Shown piece by piece: positions 1-10,030 of a stretch of 64,000 nt of DNA (the stretch's first letter is position 1; each line of letters starts with the position of its first letter). Under the pieces are notes generated by a model. The model saw nothing but the letters and a program-made list of their open reading frames with translations. It searched no databases and was not told the DNA's origin. The translations under genes were made by a program, and so were the position numbers. The stretch spans positions 1,062,566 through 1,126,565 of the forward strand of contig FN649755.1 of assembly GCA_000310025.1 (NCBI GenBank), in the 5' to 3' direction. The DNA comes from Ectocarpus siliculosus (taxonomy: Eukaryota; Sar; Phaeophyceae; Ectocarpales; Ectocarpaceae).

Positions 1-341
1 TTCCTCTCGGCAGTCACTCTCTTTCTCGGGGGCGCACAGCGGGTAACGCGATACAACACTGCGCATAGCTGGTACTCGTAAGCCATTCACCTGCGGCGCC
101 TGTCCTTACCGTTCATCAACCTCGCATAAACTGGATGCATACCTGCGCTATGCTTACCGCCCATGACAAAGAAAGGCGATGATTCATCACCTAGCAACAT
201 ATTGAAGGCATAGTCTAACTGACGGAGGAAATGTGTATATACGAAGTGTAAAGATCCCAGAGCACGTATTCCAAGCGGAAGGTCATCAGCTACCAAGGGC
301 AGGTAGCCGGAAACGCTACTCTACTGTAGTCAGATGGCATA

Positions 342-623
342 ATGGTCGGGGTCGCGTGCCCCCCAGCGAAGGGGTATCGGGGGCGCGTGAGGGTTAGCGC
401 CCGTGAGTTGCCGCCCCGGTCGCAGTTTACAGCCTTGATGTACGCACCAACAGCGAATAACTCGACTCTCCGCTTTTGTTCATGGCCACAACTTGTACAT
501 CATGCTGATTCCATTGCTGCTGCCGCCCCAAGCGTCACCGCAGAGTCCATCGACAGCACCGTTGGCCTTTTAGACTTTGCGGCGGGCACGGTGATACGCT
601 GCGCAGCAGTTCAACTAGGCTGA
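342..623 (+). CDS. hypothetical 93-codon ORF
   Basis: ATG-started frame of 93 residues, not recognised. The C-terminal half is Ala/Ser/Thr-rich and moderately hydrophobic and could be a last exon. There is no upstream exon I can place and no second copy in the window to test conservation. It could equally be chance. Confidence 0.18.
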   Translation: MVGVACPPAKGYRGRVRVSARELPPRSQFTALMYAPTANNSTLRFCSWPQLVHHADSIAAAAPSVTAESIDSTVGLLDFAAGTVIRCAAVQLG

Positions 624-802
624 GCGTGTGCACCCAACTTTGGTAATAACGTAGATCATGTGTGTGATTGTTTGGGGTTGTGTCCCAGTGTACGGCGAAT
701 GGAATAAGTGTGGTGTGTTCTTTGGATAAAACGAGCAAAAAATAAGGTAATGCTCATGGTAGAAATATTTATGCGTGAGGAGCCTTGTCAACGGAGGGTT
801 CT

Positions 803-988
803 ATGCGCCACATCTTCCCAAAGATTGCTTTTGTTGTGTTGGGCACTCTTGTAGTCGTCCTCGTGCAAGAAGAGGCGGGAGTCCGCTGGCACAACCTCTC
901 ACGGAGGTTGGCAGCCACGAACAGTGTACATGGAATGACGTGTCGCAACACCTCGTGCGTGAAGCTGTGGGTCAAGTTTTCCTCGTGA
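803..988 (+). CDS. hypothetical 61-aa peptide with N-terminal membrane or signal segment
   Basis: The ATG at 803 opens a 61-residue frame. A strongly hydrophobic stretch at about residues 5-22 (IAFVVLGTLVVVLVQ) follows a short basic start, as in a signal peptide or membrane anchor. The rest is basic, with two Cys near the C-terminus. Several other short frames in this window begin the same way, some of them followed by a splice-donor-like site. No family was recognised. Confidence 0.25.
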   Translation: MRHIFPKIAFVVLGTLVVVLVQEEAGVRWHNLSRRLAATNSVHGMTCRNTSCVKLWVKFSS

Positions 989-1480
989 CCGGCTACAAGG
1001 CTGAACCACGTGCTTTGGTACTTACAAGGGACATCGAACGCTAAATTACTTGTAATACGTGCTGTTCGTTGCCGTACGCAGGAGCTGCCGACAAGGATTG
1101 GATATTTCTTGTCCACTCACCGGTGTTACCCCCCTCCTGTGTAGCCTTGGATGGTTGTAGTTGTACGGAAAAACGATACTGAAAGTGTACATTTTATTAC
1201 TCTGCGTACAATGAAAAGTGTCGTATACGTCTCACGACGAAAATGGGAGCACTGTCGCCATACCAAGTTGGACGCCACCAATAGAAACCTGGGAAGGCCG
1301 TGCAAAAATGGTCATGTACGTACGCGGTTGTCGTCACCTTGAAGCCTCTCACCGAAAACACACCCGCGGACGCTCTTGCCGATACACGGTATACGAGAAC
1401 ATGGCAACAGGTAACGACCACTGTAAATGAAGCAGGCAGCCGCAAGGATGTTACTTCCATTGTGGCAGAGAATAACCTTG

Positions 1481-1634
1481 GAGGACCCGCTGATTGTAAT
1501 AAGTCGTTCCATACTTCGATTGAAAACACTAAACAACTGCGAGAGAGAAAAACCCATGAGGACCCGATGATGGTAATAAGTCGTTCCATACTTCGATTGA
1601 AAACGCCAAACAACTGCGAGAAACAAACGTGGCA
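1481..1634. repeat. imperfect tandem duplication, 77-bp unit, two copies
   Basis: A 77-bp unit beginning GAGGACCCG is repeated once, the second copy starting at 1558. Both copies contain TAATAAGTCGTTCCATACTT with only a few differences between them. The flanking DNA from 990 to 1850 holds no gene I can support. Confidence 0.85.
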
Positions 1635-1849
1635 CAACACGAACGACTGAAGTCCCACAAAGAAAACCAGGGAATACCCCGCGTCGGAACATGCACGGGG
1701 CGCCATTCGTAAACCTCTTCACCCCACCGTGCCAGAGCGAGCTCGAGTGCCCTGGTCTACAAAACCACGATCATTCATCACGAAGTATGGAGCTGGACAC
1801 CACCAGGCATTTCCCCGCATAGTACTGCCCGCTTCAAGTGTTTATCCTT

Positions 1850-3196
1850 TCAACGAGTCAAAGATGCACCTCTAAACTGAACCCTCTTCAGCGACCTTGG
1901 CCACATGCAACCACACGTAAAACCGTCACCTGTAGACATCCTGTCAAACCTCAGTTCGACTATAGCTCTCGGCCAACGTACGCCTGACATTGGTTGTTGG
2001 AAGCGTTTGCCAAACGACAACTCCTTCAGGGTAGGAGCCCAACATGACTCGAGAGTGTCAATCGACTGATTGAATGATCCCCCAAAGGCAAGCGACTCCA
2101 ATCCGGCGGCCACTGCAAGGTGTAAACCTTCGTGTTGAACTTACCCCCAAGTACCAACGTCTTTAGGCTCGTAGGCCAAGTGGTGTCGCTTACACGCCAC
2201 CCGCAGCCTGACCCAAACTCGAAAGCTTCTAGCGTGGACGGCCACTTAGCAAGTTCTACGGAAACCATGTCGTCGAAATCATCCCGGAACACAACTCTAT
2301 GCAAGTTCCGGGGCCAATGAACGGCATCAACCTTCTGGTTAAAATTTAAGGCGAACGACACCTCCTACAGCCCCTCAGGCAACTGCATGCCTTGTATTGG
2401 GCTGTTCAACCCCCCCCCCGACCGTAGGACCTTGAGCGTGGCAGGGAGTACCACAGGAGGCCTCAGCCCCCCGTTCCACGCACCCCCCAAGGTGAGATAC
2501 TGCAGCGAACCAGGCCAGATAACGTCTAGCAGGTTCTGCTGGAACGCATCACCAGCCGTCAGAGCGATCAATGCATCCGGCCAATGATAGCCGGTCAACG
2601 GCTGGTCAAAGCACGTACCAAACGCCAAACGTTGCAAGCTACTGGGCCACCGGACTGCGGCGATTGGCTGGTTGAAGCATCCTCCTAGACGAATGTCCTC
2701 GATGGAATCTACGAAAGTCACACCTTCGATGGACCTGTTGAATGTGCTTTCTAGCGAAACGTTGCTTCAAATTAGGAGGCATACTGATACTTTCGAGTGG
2801 CTGGTTGAAGCGGCTCTCGCAGCCGGATCCGAACGACATCACCTTAACGGTGGCCGGCCACACCACTCCGTCCATGGGCGAATCGAATAAATCCTTGGCC
2901 CGAAATACACGCAAGTGACTCGGCGGCAACATGCGAACATGTGATTGCCCGCTAGCGGACCGTAAGTCCGCGGAAATCGACAGCATCCTGACGCCGTGCA
3001 TGTTGTCGTGGAACTTGTTAAAAGAAGGGGCGGACGTACATGCCGACCAAGTAATCGCAACCGCAGTCGATGGCTTCAGCTTGGTTAGCCACTCTACCAA
3101 TTCTCTATCGTATGTCGGCCCCTGGTAAATTTCGTCGCCTAGGGTACTCCTGAGGAGAGGATCTAGCATCCCTCTCTGGGTTACTGTGGCACACAT
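1850..3196 (-). pseudogene. FNIP/leucine-rich-repeat protein pseudogene
   Basis: The ATG at 3196 (reverse strand) starts a leader of about 75 residues, then about a dozen FNIP-like repeats follow down to a stop at 1850. Typical repeat cores are WPSSLQRLAFGTCFDQPL, WPGSLQYLTLGG, WPTSLKTLVLGGKFN and SLAFGGSFNQSI. FNIP repeats are a leucine-rich-repeat variant known from Dictyostelium and common in Ectocarpus; they are thought to bind proteins. The frame is broken at least three times: a frame change near 2758-2766 just after MPPNLKQ, an in-frame TAG at 2365-2367 after LPEGL, and a second frame change near 2100-2112 after TLQWP. Repeat spacing continues across each break, so the lesions look recent. 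An unrecognised intron could explain a frame change but not the in-frame stop with the repeat intact on both sides. Confidence 0.82.
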
Positions 3197-3221
3197 CGCT
3201 GCTACGTTGCATATCTGACAG

Positions 3222-3364
3222 GGCGGGCTTCAACTCCTACGCTGAACTGCACTCCAACACGGCCGCCGCGGACGTCGTCGGCGGCCGGGAGTTGCGCCTC
3301 CTGGGTTCAGAGCTCCTGCAGTGCTGGGAGATATACGCCGTCCTTAAGGCCGCAAATGATGTCG
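3222..3364 (+). CDS. possible internal exon, unknown protein
   Basis: An acceptor-like site (ATATCTGACAG, ending at 3221) and a consensus donor (GTAAGA at 3365) bracket 143 nt that stay open in one frame, encoding a Leu/Ala/Glu-rich segment with FNSYAELHSN and RELRLLGSELLQCWEIYAVL. The same frame is open from about 3153 to 3477, so this could also be one unspliced ORF ending in a short Lys tail. It lies just upstream of, and divergent from, the FNIP pseudogene. No family was recognised. Confidence 0.28.
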
Positions 3365-3664
3365 GTAAGAAAGTTGCGTTGTCCCCTTACTGCAACATGT
3401 TGTATTCTGTTGTGACAACACAGCAGACCTCTCCCCGCATTGGAATACATTTTCCATCGACGGCGAAAAAAAAATAGTATCCAATCCCCAATCCGACCGC
3501 GTACAGGTTAACAGTAACTTCTCGTAGGAAGGATAAGGGAGCGCCGAGCAGGGGACATGCGTGCGAGCCTTTTATTTGGCAGTAGTCAATCGTTTGTTTC
3601 TTCTTGTCTTTCCTCTGTCATTACGCAAGGGGTGGGACACCTACCGGGGGTGGGAGATGTTTGA

Positions 3665-3770
3665 CCAGCCTTAGCGGTTACACGAACGACCGCGCGTCCT
3701 CAACAGCACGGAGGGATATTCACACAGAACCGACAACCGATGGCGAGTCGCCTTCAGCTATCGTGCTGGC
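3665..3770 (+). repeat. tRNA-like SINE head fragment (weak)
   Basis: The stretch with CCTTAGCGGTTA followed by CGCGTCCTC and CGGAG matches the tRNA-like head of the element at 44185-44290 and, more loosely, the heads at about 42,990 and 15,300. Only the head region is recognisable; there is no tail. Confidence 0.35.
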
Positions 3771-3827
3771 AGCTGACTCAAGTTCTTCGTCTTGCTTGCC
3801 GTTACTCAAACGTTCTTCGATATGATT

Positions 3828-5320
3828 GCGTGCAAGGTCCACACAAGTGGTACGCATTGCCGGGCCAGGCACTCAAGCCAAGGGATCCCAAGGCTGTCGA
3901 TGTGTTTGATGAGAGAGGTGAGCAGTCAGGATGCAATAATTGGGCGGGGCTACGTCGTGTCGAGGAGGAGCTCAACGACAGGTACTGGAGGGAAGACCAC
4001 GCTTGTGATCAGTGCCGGAAATACACTCCCATAGAGGGACAGGACTTCTGGACGCAGGCGGCCGCGATAGACGGCAATACGTCCACGCGATACTTCAAGG
4101 TCTGCAAGTGTTTTTTTCGGCGGAGAATGCCTTACTCTTGGCTCGTTTTATTCTGGTGTCGCAAAACAGTCTCGTACTTCGTCGCCGCTATCGGTACCTT
4201 CCGCTCGTGGCGGTTTGGGTTCGTCCGCTCCAAACACTGCCAAGAACGTTGCACAGCGGCGGGTAGATGATATTATTCTTGAATGATGCGTATTGCCGGG
4301 ACTTTGTTAGGCGCATTTCGATGTTCTCGCCGTTAGTTGGCGCTGCCGTGTGTTTCGCATGGACCTGCCTTTCGAGGCGCCGTGGGTGGGGGCGCTAAGT
4401 GTTACTTGAACGTCCCCGTACACACACTCCTTTGTTGTCACATGGTTCCCGGAATTTGCCCTGTTTGCCCAGCTCACGCACAGACCAACCATCAACGTCG
4501 TTTGTAACGCCTGTTGATCCCACAAAATATTACTCGACACCACCCTCTCCTTCAAACGTCCCGCGCCTTCACAAGCCAGTGCTCTTTCTACAAGTGTGAC
4601 CGTGACATTGAAGGGCTTCACTCCACGCAGAGGTACGTTGCAACTTAGTGTCGAGCGAAGACACGGTTGAGCACGATTCCCAAGTAGCTAACCCTCGTCC
4701 GAAGCCCTGTCCCAAGCCCTTGCCGCTAGGCTGCACGTATTCGTGCATCATCACCACAACCAACGTTCAATACGTGTCGCTAAAGCTACCTGAATGGAAG
4801 CGTCATGCCCAAGTTCATCACGCTTGCTGAGACACGCGTTAATCGACGTATCGGTATGAGGAAAAACGATGGCAGCTGCGCCGTCGATTAGCTTTCTGGG
4901 ATAGTAAGGCGTGCCGCTTGCACAACGCTATATCGATGGCTGAGGTTTTCGTGACACAGAGGCTCACCAACAGCATGCATAACGTAACCAGCTACGTCTT
5001 CCATACACTGCGAGACCAGTCAAACGACAACCAACACAAACTGCGTATCGTAGGAAGGCAACAATAATCAAGATACGCCGAGGTCTTTTCGTGATCTTTT
5101 GTGATCTTTGAATGGCAGATACTGCGAGGACCACGCTGCTGTACACGGGCACAAATGCGCATTCTGGGTCGCACAACCGCCCTGCGGAAACAATCGCGAG
5201 GACAACAGGCTAACGTGCACAGCACACAAGGCACAGGAGGACGAGTTCAACAGAAGGAACCGGGAGGTTACGTGGACTGCTGCACAGCGAGCGCGCTTCT
5301 TGGACCAGGAGGTGTCGTAG
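3828..5320 (+). mobile_element. KDZ-type DNA transposase fragment (CxC5/CxC6 cysteine modules)
   Basis: Two coding pieces on the plus strand fit the cysteine clusters attached to Kyakuja-Dileera-Zisupton (KDZ) transposases. Piece 1 (open from the ATG at 3740; recognisable 3828-4115) has HACDQCRKYTPIEG, then FWTQAAAIDGN and KVCKC, like the CxC5 end with its conserved Cys pair and 'DG' motif. Piece 2 (5105-5320) has RYCEDHAAVHGHKC, then C, then LTCTAHKAQEDEF and RRN, the H/C spacing of CxC6. These modules are normally almost adjacent. Here about 1 kb of poorly coding DNA (4120-5105) separates them, either an intron (an acceptor-like ATGGCAG ends at 5120) or an insertion. No DDE catalytic domain was found downstream, so the element is a remnant. 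KDZ elements move by cut and paste. Confidence is high that the Cys modules are KDZ-like and moderate that the two pieces were one gene. Confidence 0.6.
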
Positions 5321-5689
5321 AATCAACGCATGCTACGCCCACCCCCCTTTAGGACGAAACAGCAATTTACGCCGAAGCGTTTTTGATGTGAGGTTTCTGT
5401 TGTATTCTTATCCCTTACCCAGATCATTCCATGTAAGTATTGGATTTGGTTGGGTGAGGCCTCCTGCGCCTGCAGGAGGGCCTCGCCACAAGTAACCCTT
5501 TGGGCTGGGTGTACCCAGGCCCAAAGTGTTTGAATGATCAGCAAGTTCATGAATATAGTAAGCATTGTGTAGGGTGGGTGGGATGGTCTCAAATATACCC
5601 CTTCTTCTCTGCTCCGGCGTATTTCGGGAGAGAAAAGGGGGACTAAACTAGGTGGGGTCATTTTCCAACATCCTTTCTGGAATATCTGA

Positions 5690-7042
5690 CTCTTCCCGAT
5701 TTCGTTCCGAAATCTAGATGCGTCTCAAATCCGAGATTACTTTTGGAATCTGTCCTGAGGCCTCCCAATACTACGACACCTCTAGCAACTTGACGGTCGT
5801 TGCTTGTGCAGAACATACCTGGGTTTTGGGAGAAATAAATCCATTGCATTGTTTTCTCAAGCCCTTGTCGGCGTTCTCCCCATTGGTCACTCTCACTTCT
5901 CTGTACTTGTGAGATGAGCACCGTTTCTGAAAACCGCCAAAGGGCGTGTCGCGTTACTGGGGGGTGCCCTCGACAAATTCAAGCCCGCCATGTCGTGGGC
6001 GTTCTAACCAACGCTATTCTTAAAAGAGACGCAGAGCTCTGACTATTCGCCTTCCCCACCTACCCTTGGATCTATCTCTTACTTTCGAGATTCCTTTCAA
6101 AATCGCAAGGTCCTTCCCCTTGCTACGCTACGCTAGCATGTGCCTCCTCTTCGTCACAAGCGAAAACCTACGTGCTCAGGTCAAGCCGAAACTGTACCTG
6201 ACCGGTCTCTACTTGTATACTCCCCCTAGAATCGCAGAGGACCCACTGTTCGTACTTGCACGTTTTAGCTCCTGTGCCTTCTACATTACTTCTGTGCCAC
6301 CATCGGCTGTTGTCGTGACTGCAAGCCCAAGAGTCGACGAGCCATCATATCAGCTGTGTCCCAATCGTTTGGGCCATAGGGCGGCACACGCTTCGCTCCA
6401 CAATGCCGGGATCAAGCCAATACCGATCAAATGAACAGCAAAACGAGCCTGACCAAAGTTTTCAACGTTTCGTCAATAATGCCGCATATTGTGACAGTCG
6501 GCGAGTGTTCCTTGACGTGTGCATCACTGGCTGGCATGGCTACAATTCCGTCCAACTCCAAATACCTATGTTTCGATGGTAAAAAGGCTTACCCATTAGA
6601 CTACTATGTCAGCATCCAGTCAGTGCTGACTTAGTAGTCCAATGGGTAAGCCTTTCTTACAAAACGTGTGCTAGAAAGGCTTCCCATTGGACTACTAGTC
6701 AGCGCTGACTGAGTAGTCCAATGGGTACGCCTGTAGACATTTGATCGGAATGCCAAGACTACCACAGTACTACGGATTGAAAATATCGTTCTGGACGGAC
6801 CGTAAGTCTCCTCTCCCTCGCCCAGACGAGGAGGGCCGCTGCAATCCCTCCCACCCATAACACGGCCAACCACAGGATGCGCCAGAGCTGACGAAAAACA
6901 CGAGCGGGGCAGCACATACATGACTTGTTAGCTTGGGCCGGTGTTCAGCATCTGCTATTGAACAATTGGCTATTCCCATTCATGGAAAACCAGCGAACGC
7001 TTGATAACGCTTACAAAGCATCGCGACGGCCCTGGTGGACGT
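5690..7042. other. locus A, left part (diverged counterpart of locus B)
   Basis: Reading left to right, blocks at about 5,690-6,000, 6,015-6,330, 6,770-6,960 and 6,930-7,042 match in the same order blocks at about 17,900-18,200, 19,440-19,710, 20,360-20,450 and 20,720-20,850. Clear anchors are GCAACTTGACGGTC, GAGCTCTGACTATTCGCCTT, TCGCAAGGTCCT and GTAAGTCTCCTCTCCCT (TAAGTCCCCTCTCCCT in locus B). Short frames on both strands are interrupted, and no continuous long ORF survives. Whether the ancestral unit was a gene or a mobile element is unclear. Locus A lacks about 1.2 kb that locus B carries between its first and second blocks. An LTR element splits the fourth block. Confidence 0.6.
6583..6732. 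repeat. two adjacent near-perfect hairpins of one sequence family
   Basis: The first hairpin (6583-6655) pairs AAAGGCTTACCCATTAGACT with AGTCCAATGGGTAAGCCTTT around a short loop. The second (6675-6732) repeats the arms CCCATTGGACTACT / AGTAGTCCAATGGG around a perfect 14-bp palindrome, AGTCAGCGCTGACT. The arms of the two hairpins are near-identical to each other, so one folded unit was duplicated. They sit inside locus A and have no counterpart in locus B, so they arrived later, perhaps as a foldback element. A small-RNA precursor is an alternative. Confidence 0.8.
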
Positions 7043-7384
7043 TGATCGATAATTCGGGTGGCTCGGTTCTTTGTGCTTGGAGCTCAAAGCGGGTGGCTCA
7101 TGGCGGGGCGTGGAAGGGTAGAAACATGTAGAAAACGTATCGAAAAGGATTGGAAAGTATCGGGGGCGTGCCAGTGCTCGTCAAACCTTCACGGTATCTG
7201 GGCACGCCTTCACTCTTTGTCACTCAACGAATCTCTCTGAATCTCCACCAAATACCTCTCGCAACCAAGGAATATATGTAGAAAGTTCCTATCCCTCCGC
7301 ATCTCATCACTGTTACTTTCGTACGTACGTACCGAACATCTCAACCGTCATACTATGCTACGAGTACCCCCAATATATCTAATA
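7043..7384 (-). repeat. LTR, left copy
   Basis: 342 bp, reading TGATCGATAATT to ATATATCTAATA on the plus strand, and identical to the right copy. It includes a short CGTACGTACGTACC palindromic run. By the inferred orientation this is the 3' LTR. Confidence 0.9.
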
Positions 7385-8855
7385 GCCCCCCTACTCGTAT
7401 GCATCGTCATGCTCCGAGAAAAACCAAATTCCTCTTTACCATCTCTCCAAAACAAACAAAAAAAACTTTAACACAACAAACACTCCTCCAACCTTCACCA
7501 GACTCTCTCTTTTCTCTTGTCCAATCTCGTCTCTCTCTCTCTCTCTCCATCACAGAATACGAATCGACCCCAAAACACTTCCTTCACTGCAAGTTCATCA
7601 CAAAGTCACGGTGCAATGCAAAAGACTCCTTGCTCACGATCATACCCGACAATCTACCAACTATAATCTACGTAGATCCATGCTCCATTATTCAACCATC
7701 AGCTACATTATTTCCTTCCGAAAGAACATCGTGCCCCCCTGATCTGGGAGATCCACCACCTGCCTTTAGAAGGGTCGGAGTCAGAACCAAAGACCAAAAG
7801 AACAACAACATTCGAAATTCATCCAGTCGAAAACTCATGGAAAAACAATCCTCCAGCATCGCAAGTTCCAAGACAAAAATCCAATCCAACACCAAAACCC
7901 AAACCCAAACCAATACCAAACAAATCCTTTCAAAACTCAAACTCCTACATTTGCCGGCCCATCAACCCCGGCGCTTTCATCCATTCCTCCTGCCACTGCT
8001 TCTTCCCCGCGGTAGCCACCCTCGCCTCTGCCGCGGGCACCCTTTTCTGCTGGCATTGCCGCGGCTCGGGCTTCATCAGGTGTCACGTATCCGTCTGGAT
8101 GGGGTGTGTACAGCTGTCTCTCCGGAGGGATTGACTCGACAGTGCAGGGGAGATTGCGCATTCGAAAGGGGAAGGCAAAGGCAAAATCAGTCACCCAAAG
8201 CGTCAATTCAGCACGTGGCACTGCTGGGGAGAATACCTTGCAATACGCCCCCTGTTCTGCGCAGCAGTGATTGTTGTCTTTCGCATTCTATATGACATCA
8301 TGGTTACCTATCAAATCGAATGCCAATCTGCGACTGAGGTTAATTACTCCTCTTTCGCAAAAATGGCACAACGATTCTTGTGATTTGTCTGACAAGGTTA
8401 ATTATTCCTCGGTCACGCAAACAACAATGTTGGACCCATGTTAGAGCTTATACAGCAGTGTTTCGGATCAACAACCCAACACATCTTCTTACTGGTGTAC
8501 TACCACTGCGCTGCTTTCGTGCAGATAGTGTTCTGGTCCGAAATGGAGATCATCTCTCTCGATGTAATCCTGTCGGTTACACAGGCCCCTGACCAAATTT
8601 CCAAGTGTGTCCCCTACAAATCCTACCGTTTGACATGCAACGAACAGAACCCGCAACTCATGGTCGGTAGAGGGTACAAAGGTTCATGACGCCTTCGCAT
8701 ATCCCCGTATCAACGTAAAAGCAAAAACAATTGAATCGGAGATCAATCTCTGGATTTTTGAAACATCCGGGACAAGGCATTTCCATAAAGTTCAAAAACT
8801 CAAGAAGGTATGCAGCAGCTTGGATAGGATTCGCTGTCAATCTCATCTAATCTTT

Positions 8856-9150
8856 CAGTTTTTGTGGGTGACTGGCAACCTTACGTGGCGTAGCAGCCAT
8901 ATAACCTCACAGTTTTTGTGGGTGACTGGCAACCTTACGTGGCGTAGCAGCCATACAACCTCGCAGTTTTTGTGGGTGACTGGCAACCTTACGTGGCGTA
9001 GCAGCCATATAACCTCGCAGTTTTGTGGATGACTGGCAACCTTACGTGGCGTAGCAGCCATACAACCTCGCAGTTTTTGTGGGTGACTGGCAACCTTACG
9101 TGGCGTAGCAGCCATATAACCTCGCAGTTTTGTGGATGACTGGCAACCTT
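8856..9150. repeat. 54-bp tandem repeat inside the LTR element, about 5.5 copies
   Basis: Units begin at 8856, 8910, 8964, 9018, 9071 and 9125 and contain GTGACTGGCAACCTTACGTG and CGTAGCAGCCATA. The period is 54 bp except for one 53-bp unit. On the minus strand, 54 bp equals 18 codons, so an encoded repeat is possible. Confidence 0.92.
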
Positions 9151-9688
9151 ATTTAGAATAAAACGCCCTGGGAAGGGGTCTACTGCTACTGCTGTAGTCT
9201 ACCTCGGAAATAACACGATTAAAGAAGACACGTACGTACGTATGTATGCAGAAGAAACGCAACTTGGTGTGCTGAAGGTACACACCCAAACGAAATCTAC
9301 GAAGACCAACATGCACGCACACAGTAACCACTTCAGACGTAATACGATCAACAGATCATCACGTGCCTGAGCGGATCTACGACCCTAGTAGACGCATGCT
9401 GATGGTGTTGCTGCTTGGCATCTCCAGTAGGTGACAGCAGCAGTCGTCACACCCAGCTGCAGCTCACAACTCCAGCTCGGGATCCCGTGTTTCATCCGAG
9501 CTGCTACTCGCTGGTTGACCAGTTCTTCGATCCTGGCGTCCTCCGCTGCTTGGCGGGCTTCCGCTGCTGGGCGGGATTCATCTTCGCGCCTGGTGGCCAT
9601 CGTGACCCTGCTCTTGATCGCCGCAAAGCGATGCTCCTAAACCAAGCTCGACCGCGAATCTCGTAGACGACGTGTCATATCGCTAGCG

Positions 9689-10030
9689 TGATCGATAATT
9701 CGGGTGGCTCGGTTCTTTGTGCTTGGAGCTCAAAGCGGGTGGCTCATGGCGGGGCGTGGAAGGGTAGAAACATGTAGAAAACGTATCGAAAAGGATTGGA
9801 AAGTATCGGGGGCGTGCCAGTGCTCGTCAAACCTTCACGGTATCTGGGCACGCCTTCACTCTTTGTCACTCAACGAATCTCTCTGAATCTCCACCAAATA
9901 CCTCTCGCAACCAAGGAATATATGTAGAAAGTTCCTATCCCTCCGCATCTCATCACTGTTACTTTCGTACGTACGTACCGAACATCTCAACCGTCATACT
10001 ATGCTACGAGTACCCCCAATATATCTAATA
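9689..10030 (-). repeat. LTR, right copy
   Basis: 342 bp, identical to 7043-7384 and followed directly by the second GACGT target copy at 10031-10035. By the inferred orientation this is the 5' LTR. Confidence 0.9.

Larger units (their letters stand above)
7043..10030 (-). mobile_element. LTR retroelement with identical LTRs, apparently non-autonomous
   Basis: A 2,988-bp element is bounded by two 342-bp direct repeats and flanked by the 5-bp target duplication GACGT (7038-7042 and 10031-10035), which marks a single insertion event. The LTRs show no difference that I can see, so the insertion is very young. Orientation is inferred as minus: a purine-rich tract (GAGTAGGGGGG on the minus strand) lies directly against the left LTR, as a polypurine tract should, and a Gag-like N-terminus (MATRREDESRPAAEARQ, Ala/Glu/Arg-rich) starts at 9600 on the minus strand, next to the right LTR. 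The 2.3-kb interior is too short for protease, reverse transcriptase and integrase, and I see none of these. It therefore resembles a LARD/TRIM-like or deletion derivative that depends on a relative. The structure looks whole; coding content is minimal. It is nested in locus A. Confidence 0.85.

Noticed and set aside
7399-8295. 298-codon plus-strand ORF as the main protein of the LTR element
   Set aside because: It runs against the orientation suggested by the purine tract and the Gag-like start, is low-complexity Ser/Thr/Leu/Pro and matches no known domain.
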